From the NCBI RefSeq assembly GCF_004135365.1, contig NZ_CP035492.1, forward strand, positions 3,468,001 through 3,532,000: DNA of 64,000 bases. Reading direction: 5' to 3'. The position numbers and the translations under genes were made by a program. The notes below the pieces were generated by a model. That model saw only the letters and a program-made list of their open reading frames with translations, did not search any database and was not told the DNA's origin. This DNA is from Paenibacillus protaetiae. Its GTDB lineage: Bacteria > Bacillota > Bacilli > Paenibacillales > Paenibacillaceae. Of this stretch, positions 18,400 to 26,506 are shown piece by piece (position 1 is the stretch's first letter; every line of letters begins with the position of its first letter).

Positions 18400-19470
18400 T
18401 TGAGCAAATATTGGAGCCCGCTGGCTGCGTCGCTTGTCCCTTATGTTCCGGGAGAGCAGCCCAAAAATAAAAAGTTTATAAAGCTGAACACCAATGAAAA
18501 CCCGTATCCGCCTTCCCCGAAGGCGCTGGAGGCGATCCGGGAAGCGGCAAACGGCGACTTGCGCCTGTATCCCGATCCGACCTGCGACGCGCTGATCCGG
18601 AAAATCGCGGACTATTACGGGGTCCGTCCGGAGCAGGTGTTCGTCGGCAACGGTTCGGATGAAGTGCTGGCGTTTTCGTTTGCCGCATTTTTTAATCCGG
18701 CGGAGCCGATTTTGTTCCCGGATGTGACATACAGCTTTTATAAAGTGTATGCGGAGTTTTTTGGCTTGAAGGCCGAGCTTATTCCGCTGAACGAGCGGTT
18801 TGAGGTGCCGTTCGAGCAGTTCGAACGCCAGAATGGCGGCATCGTATTGCCGAACCCGAATGCGCCGACGGCCATACTTGCCCCGCTGGATGCGTTCCGG
18901 GGGCTGCTTGCCCGCAATCCGGACCATGTGGTGCTGATTGACGAGGCTTATATTGATTTTGGCGGGGAATCCGCCGTGAAGCTTGTTCATGAATATCCGA
19001 ATGCGCTTGTAGTGCAGACGTTATCGAAATCGCGTTCGCTGGCCGGTATGCGGGTAGGTTTTGCCGTCGGCAGCGAAGAGCTGATCGAAGGGCTGAACCG
19101 GGTAAAAAACTCGTTTAACTCCTACACGCTGGACCGCCCCGCTCTTGCCGCGGCGATTGCTTCTTTTGAGGATGAGGCCTATTTCCGCCAGACGGTTGAG
19201 CGCGTCATGCTGACCCGTGAAGCCGTTACGGACAAGCTGCGCCAGATGGGCTTCCATGCAGCGGATTCCGGCGCAAACTTCGTATTTATTACGCATCCGA
19301 AGGTAGCTGCCAAAAAGCTGCTTGATTCGCTGCGCGAGCAGGGCATTCTGGTCCGTTACTTCAATCAGCCGCGCATCAGCAACCATCTGCGGGTTACGAT
19401 CGGCACGGATGAGGAGATGGATGCTTTTATTGCGGCTTTACAAACGATTCTTGCCGCAGAAGGCTGCTGA
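18400..19470 (+). CDS. hisC: Histidinol-phosphate aminotransferase
   Basis: 356 residues of the HisC branch of fold-type I aminotransferases, catalysing the step from imidazole acetol phosphate to histidinol phosphate. Signatures: NENPYPPSPKALEAI, YPDPTCDALI, NGSDEVLA, PNPNAPTA and the PLP lysine in TLSKSRSLAGMRVG. The start is TTG at 18400 with AGGGAG nine bases upstream. It is outside any his operon here; HisC paralogues can also act on aromatic amino acids. Confidence 0.92.
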   Translation: MSKYWSPLAASLVPYVPGEQPKNKKFIKLNTNENPYPPSPKALEAIREAANGDLRLYPDPTCDALIRKIADYYGVRPEQVFVGNGSDEVLAFSFAAFFNPAEPILFPDVTYSFYKVYAEFFGLKAELIPLNERFEVPFEQFERQNGGIVLPNPNAPTAILAPLDAFRGLLARNPDHVVLIDEAYIDFGGESAVKLVHEYPNALVVQTLSKSRSLAGMRVGFAVGSEELIEGLNRVKNSFNSYTLDRPALAAAIASFEDEAYFRQTVERVMLTREAVTDKLRQMGFHAADSGANFVFITHPKVAAKKLLDSLREQGILVRYFNQPRISNHLRVTIGTDEEMDAFIAALQTILAAEGC

Positions 19471-19478
19471 ACCGATGA

Positions 19479-19925
19479 ATGAATATGCCGGATAAAACCG
19501 CTTATTACCGTGCCACGAAACGGGTGCTGCTGCTTGCGGCGATTTGCGCGCTGGGCAGTGGCGCCTTGCTGAAGGGGGCGCAGTGGAGCACGCTTATATT
19601 GGATGAAAGCCGGACGATTGCCTGCCTACTGCTGCTTGCGTACGCGGTGCCGGTCGCACGGCTGTTTCGCGGACAGTATTGGTATTTCGCATTGTTTATA
19701 CCGCTGCTGTGGCTGCCCCTGCTGGTGCTGGCGAGCGCGCTTGCGTTAGCATTGCCGCCGGCGGGCCAATCGGACGGCCTCGCCGAAGGCGTGCTGCTGG
19801 TTTATATTTCCGTATTAAACGCGTTTAGCGTAGCCGGAGCGGTTGTGCTTGGACTGGCCGCCAGGGCGGCGATCGCCGCTGCCCGTACGGCAGAACGGAT
19901 GCGCACGCGGCGGAAGGACGGCTGA
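19479..19925 (+). CDS. Small hypothetical membrane protein
   Basis: 148 residues with about four membrane helices, an arginine-rich C-terminal tail and no family I recognise. It starts eight bases after hisC and is probably in the same transcript. Either ATG at 19479 or 19485 could be used. The reading frame is compact and lies between two real genes on the same strand, which supports it. Confidence 0.6.
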   Translation: MNMPDKTAYYRATKRVLLLAAICALGSGALLKGAQWSTLILDESRTIACLLLLAYAVPVARLFRGQYWYFALFIPLLWLPLLVLASALALALPPAGQSDGLAEGVLLVYISVLNAFSVAGAVVLGLAARAAIAAARTAERMRTRRKDG

Positions 19926-19986
19926 CAAACGGAGCATTTTTTTGTAGTCATCAATGTAGTGACAAAACCTGGGGGCGAACGGGCTT

Positions 19987-21816
19987 ATGTTTTTAAAAAA
20001 AAGCACCGTCAAAAAGAACGGCAAAATCTATAACTATTATCATATTGCAGCCTCTTACCGGGATGAAGCGGGGCGCAGCCGCCACCGCATCATCGAGCAT
20101 TTGGGCGCGCTCAGCGATGAAGAAGCCGAAGAGCGGCGCAAAGCGATTAAGGAGCTGCAGCAGAAGCAGGCTGCTGCAGGCAGCCGCGAAACCGCAGGCA
20201 GCGGAAACCCGGCGCCGCTGGATGGCTCCCGCATGTTCAGCGCCGCTTTTCCGGTATTGATCGGGATGGAGCGGCTTGTGTACGAGCCGTCTTTCCCTGC
20301 GGAATGGAATGTGCCCCATTCGGACATGCTGCTGTTTACGGCAAGCGGCACTTGCACGGCCTATAAATCGGGGCGCAAATGGGTGCTGGACGAAAACACC
20401 GTTTTGTTTTGTCCGGCGGGCGAAGGGTTTCATTTGGCTGGCGGCGGCGCCGGACAGGCGGTGTTATACCGGGCCGGCTTCGAGCTGGCTGAACGGCAGG
20501 CGGACGGCTCGCTGATCCGAAAAAACATGGAGCGGCTTCCGTTTGGCGGCATTCGCCCGCTGCAGCCGCAACGTGTCAGCCGCAGTCTGGAGCAGCTGTT
20601 CCATACGCCTGCGGGCCTAGATGCGCTTGGCGGGCTGCATGCGCAAATGCTGTTCTACGAGCTGATCAGCTCCGTATTTATGCTGGAGAAGCCGGCCTCC
20701 CAGGCTGGCAAAGGAACGGTAATCGAGCGTGCGGCCGCATATATCAGCACGTATTACCGGGATGACCTGACACGCGAGCAGCTGGCGGAAACGTACGGGG
20801 TGAGCCCGGAGCACTTTTCCCGCATGTTCAAGAAGGAGACGGGCGTCAGCTTTACCGACTATTTGACCGATGTCCGAATGGAGGAGGCGCGCCGTCTCCT
20901 GCAGCTGTCCGGCGCGAGCATCAAATCGGTAGCCGAACAAGTCGGTTTTCGCAGCGAATATTATTTCAGCCGCAAATTTAAGCAGCGGGAAGGCATGACG
21001 CCTTCCGAATTTATAGCCAAACCAAAGGCTTATGCAACGCTGGCCCCATATTTCACCTCCTTGCTGATGTGGCTGGAGGCGATGCCGCGTTACGGCGAAA
21101 TCAAGGATTGGATGCGGGAATATTATGCCGGGCGGCAAGGCTTTGAACAGTTTGAGCCGATTGTGTGGGGGAACGAGGACAGCGAGCGTAAGCTGGCGGA
21201 CGAACGCCCGGATCTGGTTATCTGTTACGCCGATGCGGTCAAGCTGGACAAGCTGTATGAGCTGGCGCCCGTATTGGCAGTGGATCTGGATGCATTGACG
21301 TGGCAAGAGCAGCTGCGCCTGGTCGCGAGGGCGGCCGGCAAGGAGCCGGAAGCGGAGGCTTGGCTTGCCGATTTCATGGACCGGTGCTGCGCCGCGCAAA
21401 GCCGGCTGTCTGCGGTTATCCGCCCGGGCGAGACGGTGGCGGTGTACAAAATCGTGTCCGACGAGCTGTACGTCTACGGCAAATTACGGAGTATGGGCGG
21501 GCCGCTTGTATATGACTGCCTGCAGTTGGAACCGCCGCCTTTTGTCCGCAGCCGGATCATCGGGCAAGGGCTGCTGAACGAGCAGGTGCAGCCGGCATTG
21601 CTGCATCAAGTGGACGCCGACCATATATTGCTGCTGCATTATCCGTCACGCCTGTTTGAAGATAAGGAGCCGCTGCTGGAATCGCCGTTCTGGAAGGAGC
21701 AGAAGGCAGTTCGGGCCGGCCAAGTCTATGAGCTGGACAACGACTTGTTTTATTCCTATGATCCGCTGTCGTTGGAGAAGCAGCTTGTCTATCTGGAGAA
21801 GAAGCTTTTGTCATAA
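19987..21816 (+). CDS. AraC-type regulator fused to siderophore-binding-like domain, with transposase-like N-terminus
   Basis: 609 residues in four parts. Residues 1-58 (FLKKSTVKKNGKIYNYYHI...SYRDEAGRSRHRIIEHLG) resemble the N-terminal domain of IS1634-type transposases. Residues about 80-235 are an AraC sensor region. Residues 244-343 are a complete AraC double HTH (LAETYGVSPEHFSRMFKKE; VAEQVGFRSEYYFSRKFK). Residues 350-609 are a BtuF/FeuA-like periplasmic-binding fold, as in Bacillus Btr, which binds bacillibactin inside the cell and activates feuABC. The adjacent Fur-controlled binding protein is the obvious target. The start lacks a strong binding site, so translation from a later start cannot be excluded. 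Confidence 0.85.
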   Translation: MFLKKSTVKKNGKIYNYYHIAASYRDEAGRSRHRIIEHLGALSDEEAEERRKAIKELQQKQAAAGSRETAGSGNPAPLDGSRMFSAAFPVLIGMERLVYEPSFPAEWNVPHSDMLLFTASGTCTAYKSGRKWVLDENTVLFCPAGEGFHLAGGGAGQAVLYRAGFELAERQADGSLIRKNMERLPFGGIRPLQPQRVSRSLEQLFHTPAGLDALGGLHAQMLFYELISSVFMLEKPASQAGKGTVIERAAAYISTYYRDDLTREQLAETYGVSPEHFSRMFKKETGVSFTDYLTDVRMEEARRLLQLSGASIKSVAEQVGFRSEYYFSRKFKQREGMTPSEFIAKPKAYATLAPYFTSLLMWLEAMPRYGEIKDWMREYYAGRQGFEQFEPIVWGNEDSERKLADERPDLVICYADAVKLDKLYELAPVLAVDLDALTWQEQLRLVARAAGKEPEAEAWLADFMDRCCAAQSRLSAVIRPGETVAVYKIVSDELYVYGKLRSMGGPLVYDCLQLEPPPFVRSRIIGQGLLNEQVQPALLHQVDADHILLLHYPSRLFEDKEPLLESPFWKEQKAVRAGQVYELDNDLFYSYDPLSLEKQLVYLEKKLLS

Positions 21817-21881
21817 TCGTACGAAATAATGGTCATTTCTGTGCATGGACGGAAGATCAGCCGTAACGTTATTCTACTCAT

Positions 21882-21896
21882 TGATAATGATTATCA
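21882..21896. promoter_or_regulatory. Fur box
   Basis: TGATAATGATTATCA is a perfect 7-1-7 match to the Bacillus Fur consensus, 20 bases before the binding-protein start. It implies repression of that gene when iron is plentiful. Confidence 0.92.
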
Positions 21897-21915
21897 GTAT
21901 TAGAGGAGGGTATCC

Positions 21916-22938
21916 ATGCTTCAAAAACGTTTTACGATTATAGGGGTTATTCTGGTCATGATGCTTGTCCTTGCGGCTTGCGGCGGGAACGGCAATCACC
22001 CGGATTCATCCGGCACCGCTGCGAGCCCTTCTCCTGAGGCTCCGGCCGCTTCGCCTTCGGCTTCTCCTGAAGCTTCGGCAAGCGCCGACGCCGATACGCT
22101 GACGGTCCATACCGATAAAGGCGATGTTGTCATTCCCGCGCATCCGAAACGGGTAGCGGCGGCGTATTACCACGGCACGCTGCTGGCGCTTGGCATTCAT
22201 CCGGTCGGCGCCAACAAGGAATGGTGGATGGGCAGCCCGTTCCTGAAGGAGCAGGAAGCTGACATTGCGGATATCGGCGCTCCGGTAGATGTAGAGAAAG
22301 TAACGGCGCTTGATCCGGATTTGATCGTCATAAACGATTTTGCGCTCGAAAATTATGATCAGCTGTCCAAAATTGCTCCAACCGTATATATTCCGTACGG
22401 CTCCACCAAAAACGTAAAAGAAGAAGTGAAGCAGTTCGGCGACCTGTTCGGCAAACAGGCCGAAGCGGACCAGTGGCTGGCGGATTACGAGCACAAAGCG
22501 CAGGAAGGCCGCGATAAAATTAAAGATGTGGTGAAACCGGGCTCAACCGCTGTTATTTTGAACGTGCGCGGCAAAGTGCTGTCCGTGCTGGGCAATAACT
22601 ACGGCCGCGGCGGCTTCCCGATCTATGATGCGCTGCAGTTCAAAGCGACAGCTCCGGTTCAAGAGGTCATTGACAGCAAAGAGCAAATTAAAGAAATATC
22701 GCTGGAGGCGCTCCCGCAATACGCCGACGCCGACTATATTTTCTTATGCATCAATGATGACCCGGACCAAAGCATGGCGTCAGAGCTGAGAAAAAGCAAA
22801 ATCTGGTCGAACCTCCCGGCTGTGAAAAACAACCATGTGTACGAGCTGGATTATAAAACATACCTGTATTACGATCCGGTATCCATTAGCGGTCAAATCG
22901 GTACGATTGCCGATCTGGTGGCCAAAGGCGGCCAATAA
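21916..22938 (+). CDS. Iron-siderophore ABC transporter substrate-binding lipoprotein
   Basis: 340 residues. A signal peptide ends in a lipobox (MLVLAACGG, Cys22), followed by a Ser/Ala/Pro linker (about 30-60) and a FeuA/FhuD-type two-lobe binding domain (HPKRVAAAYYHGTLLALGI, ALDPDLIVINDF, DADYIFLCIND). It captures a ferric siderophore outside the membrane. The Fur box and the Btr-like regulator upstream indicate iron and siderophore control. No permease or ATPase gene follows; these must be encoded elsewhere. A terminator ends the unit. Confidence 0.92.
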   Translation: MLQKRFTIIGVILVMMLVLAACGGNGNHPDSSGTAASPSPEAPAASPSASPEASASADADTLTVHTDKGDVVIPAHPKRVAAAYYHGTLLALGIHPVGANKEWWMGSPFLKEQEADIADIGAPVDVEKVTALDPDLIVINDFALENYDQLSKIAPTVYIPYGSTKNVKEEVKQFGDLFGKQAEADQWLADYEHKAQEGRDKIKDVVKPGSTAVILNVRGKVLSVLGNNYGRGGFPIYDALQFKATAPVQEVIDSKEQIKEISLEALPQYADADYIFLCINDDPDQSMASELRKSKIWSNLPAVKNNHVYELDYKTYLYYDPVSISGQIGTIADLVAKGGQ

Positions 22939-22960
22939 GCAAAGTGAATAACCGCACCAT

Positions 22961-23000
22961 ACAAGGCCTCTCTGCTTAGGCAGAGGGGCCTTGTTTTTTT
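22961..23000 (+). terminator. Intrinsic terminator after siderophore-binding protein
   Basis: A stem of 15 bases with one mismatch (22961-22975 with 22980-22994) and a run of seven T. Confidence 0.9.
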
Positions 23001-23096
23001 GCTTTACTTGCGGCAGCAGAGGGGCCTGCCGCCAGAGGGCATGCTGTATAGGACAAGAAAACGCGGCCTGCAGCTGTTGAAGCAGCAGTGCGCATA

Positions 23097-23125
23097 TTGA
23101 CTAACTAACGTTCGTTAGGTAAAAT
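23097..23125 (+). promoter_or_regulatory. SigA promoter with TetR-type operator in the spacer
   Basis: TTGACT (23097-23102) and TAAAAT (23120-23125) are 17 bases apart. The spacer contains CTAACG-TT-CGTTAG (23105-23118), an inverted repeat of the kind bound by TetR/QacR repressors. A repressor bound here would block the promoter of the tetR-SMR operon. Confidence 0.85.
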
Positions 23126-23152
23126 GGCTAAAATGAAAGAGGAGGTGCGCCG

Positions 23153-23770
23153 GTGAACGTTCACAAACCATCAACCGCGGACCGCATTAAGGAAGCCGCG
23201 TTAAACCTGTTTCTGGATTCCGGCTACGACGGCACGTCGCTGTCGGACATTGCGAAAGCGGTTGGCATCAAAACGCCGTCCCTTTATGCCCATTTTGAAT
23301 CGAAAGCACAGCTGTTTTTGCAGCTGTTCCATGATGTAATTGCCGAAGATTTGAACAAATTCAGGCGTTTGTATGAAAGCATGCAAGGGGAGCCGGCTTT
23401 GCAGCAGTTTCGAAGGATGTTTGACTTTTACGTCGACAACAACGCGCAGTCGGTAGGGCAAACCTTTTTGCGGCAGACGTTTCTGCTGCCTCCAAGGCAT
23501 TTGCGCGAGCAGCTCAAAAAAGATTTTCTGCAATATGAGCAGGAGTCGACGGAATTGATAGTATCCGTATACAGGCAAGGGCTGGAACGAGGGGTGTTCC
23601 GGCTGACCGATGAGGAGCAAATGATTGCGACGCTATATGCTTGCTCCGACGGTCTGCTGGTAGAGCGGCAAATTTATGACCGCGAGTTGTTTAACAGCCG
23701 CAAGGAACAAGCATGGCAATCGCTGCTTTTTCTTCTGACAACAGATTTGACGAAAGGACAAGAAGCGTAA
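23153..23770 (+). CDS. TetR-family repressor
   Basis: 205 residues. The N-terminal HTH is typical (IKEAALNLFLDSGYDGTSLSDIAKAVGIKTPSLYAHFESKAQL split over residues 9-51); the rest is a helical ligand domain. The GTG at 23153 has AGGAGGT six bases upstream. The stop overlaps the next ATG (TAATG), so the regulator and exporter pair form one operon, probably autoregulated through the operator at 23105-23118 and released by a toxic cation. Confidence 0.92.
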   Translation: MNVHKPSTADRIKEAALNLFLDSGYDGTSLSDIAKAVGIKTPSLYAHFESKAQLFLQLFHDVIAEDLNKFRRLYESMQGEPALQQFRRMFDFYVDNNAQSVGQTFLRQTFLLPPRHLREQLKKDFLQYEQESTELIVSVYRQGLERGVFRLTDEEQMIATLYACSDGLLVERQIYDRELFNSRKEQAWQSLLFLLTTDLTKGQEA

Positions 23771-24138
23771 TGGCATGGATATATTTAGTGTTGGCAGGCG
23801 TGCTGGAGGTCGGCTGGACCTTCGGCTTGAAATATTCGGAAGGCTTCACGCAGCTCGTTCCCAGCATCATAACGGTTGTGCTGCTGGCCGCAAGCTTTAT
23901 TTTGTTTGCAAGGTCGATGAAAGTGCTTGAAATCGGCGTTGCTTATGCGATGTTTACCGGCATGGGGACGGTCGGCACTGTTATTGCCGGCATTCTAGTG
24001 CTGAAAGAGCCGGCGGATTTTTGGCGGCTGTTTTTTATTGCCCTATTGGTCATCGGCATCATCGGGCTGAAGCTCGTTTCGAAGGAAAAAACGGCGGAGG
24101 AAGCGAAGCCGCCAGTAATGGAAAAGGAAGGGGCGTAA
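23770..24138 (+). CDS. Small multidrug resistance (SMR) protein, first subunit
   Basis: 122 residues, four membrane helices, with the essential membrane glutamate in GVLEVGWTFGLKYSEG (Glu13). The start is the ATG overlapping the tetR stop; an upstream ATG in the same frame is inside tetR and has no binding site. It has a longer cytoplasmic tail (KEKTAEEAKPP) than its partner. Paired SMR genes such as YkkCD and EbrAB work as heterodimers that exchange protons for cationic compounds. Confidence 0.9.
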   Translation: MAWIYLVLAGVLEVGWTFGLKYSEGFTQLVPSIITVVLLAASFILFARSMKVLEIGVAYAMFTGMGTVGTVIAGILVLKEPADFWRLFFIALLVIGIIGLKLVSKEKTAEEAKPPVMEKEGA

Positions 24139-24141
24139 ACG

Positions 24142-24462
24142 ATGGAGTGGCTGTTTCTGATGATATCGGGGCTGGGCGAGGTCGGAGGCGTGACGTCCAT
24201 GAAGCTGTCGGACGGCTTCCGCCGCTGGAAGGGGACGGTTGGTTCCATTGTGTTTGGCTTTATCAGCTTCTTCTTCTTGTCCCAGGCAATCAAGGAAATT
24301 CCGGTCAGCACCGCGTACGGAATATGGACGGGAATCGGCTCAATCGGCAGCGTGCTGCTGGGCATGGTGTTTTTTAAAGAGTCGAGGGATTGGCGGAAGC
24401 TGATATTTGTAGGGCTTATTATCGTTGGAGTCATCGGCCTAAAGCTCGTTGGCGGGGAATAA
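24142..24462 (+). CDS. Small multidrug resistance (SMR) protein, second subunit
   Basis: 106 residues, four helices, with the glutamate in SGLGEVGGVTSMKLSDG (Glu13). It begins three bases after the first SMR gene. Unequal length and loop charge between the two proteins fit an antiparallel heterodimer. The ykkC-type guanidine riboswitch that controls some homologues was looked for upstream and not seen; control is by the TetR protein. Confidence 0.9.
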   Translation: MEWLFLMISGLGEVGGVTSMKLSDGFRRWKGTVGSIVFGFISFFFLSQAIKEIPVSTAYGIWTGIGSIGSVLLGMVFFKESRDWRKLIFVGLIIVGVIGLKLVGGE

Positions 24463-24486
24463 CGGTTCCGCTGCTACAAGAAAATG

Positions 24487-24541
24487 AAAAAAGCGGTATC
24501 CGAGGACATCTTAAAAATGTTCTGCGGATACCGCTTTTTTT
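24487..24541. terminator. Bidirectional terminator
   Basis: GCGGTATCCG (24493-24502) pairs with 24525-24534, flanked by six A and seven T, between the SMR operon and the converging ABC exporter operon. Confidence 0.88.
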
Positions 24542-24631
24542 CGTACCTCCTTATGCCGGCAGCCGCGGACGATGCTTCACATCCGCCGTTGCCGCTGTTG
24601 TTCGTAACCGTCCGTAAGGCCGCTTGGTTGT

Positions 24632-26506
24632 TCAGCGGCTTTCCGCCACAGACTGGGCCGATCTGCGCGCATGGCGCTGCAGCTCGGCATAGTAGCCGTC
24701 CAGCTGAACAAGCGACTGGTGTGTGCCTTCCTCCGCAATGAGGCCGTCCTTCATCACGATGATGCGGTCGGCGTTTTGAATCGTGGAGAGGCGGTGGGCG
24801 ATGACCAGCGTGGTCCGCCCTTGTGAAACAAGGCTGAGCGCTTCCTGGATCAGCTTTTCCGTATGCGAGTCGAGATGCGCGGTCGCTTCGTCCAAAATTA
24901 ATATTTTGGGCTGGAAAATAAGAATACGCGCGAATGAAATCAGCTGCCGTTCGCCGGATGACAGCCCCGAGCCCCGTTCGGACAACCGGGCGTCGTAGCC
25001 GCTTTTGAGCCGCTGAATCATCGGGTGGGCGCCAACGAGCTTGCAGGCGCGGATTACCTCTTCACGCGATATGTCGTCGCGGAACAGGCGGACATTGTCA
25101 ACGATCGTGCCGGAATACAGGAACGGCTCCTGCTGGACTAACCCGACGATGCGGTGCAGCGAATCGAGCGGCAGCCTGCGGATGTCAATTCCGTCGATTT
25201 GGACGCTGCCTTTGTTCACATCGTAGAAGCGGGTCAGCAGATTCACGAGCGAGCTTTTGCCTGCGCCGGTCGTGCCGACGATGCCTACGAATTCGCCCGG
25301 CTTAATATGCAGATCGAGGCCGTGCAGCACTTCTTGGTCGTCCACATAAGAGAAGCGGATATGATTGAAATCAACTTGCCCTTTAACCGTTTCGGCAGGC
25401 AGCTCTTTGGTTTCTTTCGGCAGCGGGTCCTGCACCTCCGGCACAATGGAGAAGATGCGCCACAGCCGGTCCATCGATACGAGGGTAGATTGCAGCGTAT
25501 TCCACTGCTGCGTAATTTGGTTGATCGGCTGGAAGAACAGCCGGATATAGTTAATGAAGGCGTACAATACGCCAAAATCCATTTTTTTGCCCAGCACGGC
25601 GATCCCGCCGATCCATACGATGAGCGAAACCGACACGTTGCCGAGCACATCAAAGGAACGGTTGAAAAACACGTTTGTCTGCACTTCGCGTATGTTGGCC
25701 TTCAAGTAGACATCGTTTTTTTCGTTGAACTGGCGTGTCTGTTCCTTCTCCTGATGGAACGCTTGCGTGAGGCTCATGCCAGCCAGATTCTCGGCTACAA
25801 AAGCGATCATGCGCGACCACTGGCTGCGCGCGCGCTGGTAAGTGGTGCGCAGCAGCTTGCGGAACGCGATCGAAATCGCGAATATAACCGGGAACAGCAG
25901 CATGCAATAGGAAGCAAGCTCTACATCAAGCGAAAACATAAAGCAGACGACCATTATCAGCATCAGTCCGTCGCGGACGAGGCTGACGACAACCTGGGTG
26001 AAAAAAGAGTTGATCGTTTCCGTATCGCTGGACTCGTTCGTAACAAGGCTGCCGATCGGGTGCCGGTCGAAAAACGACATCGACTGCCCGGATATGTGGC
26101 GGAACAAGTCGTTGCGCAGCCGCGCGACGATGCTTTGGCCGGCCCGCTGCAGCAGGTTGGTTTGAATATAGGAAAACACAAAGCTTACGATAGCGAGCAG
26201 CAGAAAAAATAACCCGATGGAAACAAGCTTCCGGTACCCTTCGGCGCCTTCCAGCACGTTATCGTCGATCGCGATTTTAATGAGATACGGCTGAAGCAGG
26301 TCGGCCGAGATCGCGAAAAAGGAGCATAAAAAGACGGCCAGAAACGTACGCTTATGCGGCTTGGCATAAGACAAAAGCGTTTGGAACGCCTGGCCGCGGC
26401 CCGCTTGCGCGGTTTCCGGGCTTCCGGTTTCCGCTGCTTCCTGCTCCGCTGTGCGGCTTCCGTTCTTAGAATCCTTCAACCTGGTCACCTTCTTCCTGAA
26501 TCGCAT
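24632..26506 (-). CDS. ABC exporter half-transporter, BmrD/YheH-like
   Basis: 624 residues: six membrane helices (about 55-340) and a C-terminal ATPase with Walker A GTTGAGKSS, signature LSSGERQLISFARI, Walker B ILILDEATAHLD and H-loop VIAHRLST. The signature LSSGE and an intact catalytic glutamate are typical of one half of heterodimeric drug exporters such as BmrCD. It overlaps the upstream half by 41 bases if the ATG at 26506 is used; a GTG at 26488 with AGGA just before it is a credible alternative start. Confidence 0.9.
   Translation of the reverse strand: MRFRKKVTRLKDSKNGSRTAEQEAAETGSPETAQAGRGQAFQTLLSYAKPHKRTFLAVFLCSFFAISADLLQPYLIKIAIDDNVLEGAEGYRKLVSIGLFFLLLAIVSFVFSYIQTNLLQRAGQSIVARLRNDLFRHISGQSMSFFDRHPIGSLVTNESSDTETINSFFTQVVVSLVRDGLMLIMVVCFMFSLDVELASYCMLLFPVIFAISIAFRKLLRTTYQRARSQWSRMIAFVAENLAGMSLTQAFHQEKEQTRQFNEKNDVYLKANIREVQTNVFFNRSFDVLGNVSVSLIVWIGGIAVLGKKMDFGVLYAFINYIRLFFQPINQITQQWNTLQSTLVSMDRLWRIFSIVPEVQDPLPKETKELPAETVKGQVDFNHIRFSYVDDQEVLHGLDLHIKPGEFVGIVGTTGAGKSSLVNLLTRFYDVNKGSVQIDGIDIRRLPLDSLHRIVGLVQQEPFLYSGTIVDNVRLFRDDISREEVIRACKLVGAHPMIQRLKSGYDARLSERGSGLSSGERQLISFARILIFQPKILILDEATAHLDSHTEKLIQEALSLVSQGRTTLVIAHRLSTIQNADRIIVMKDGLIAEEGTHQSLVQLDGYYAELQRHARRSAQSVAESR

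Noticed and set aside
23001-23152. Guanidine (ykkC) riboswitch before the SMR operon
   Set aside because: The conserved ykkC motifs are not present; the region holds a plain promoter with a TetR operator.
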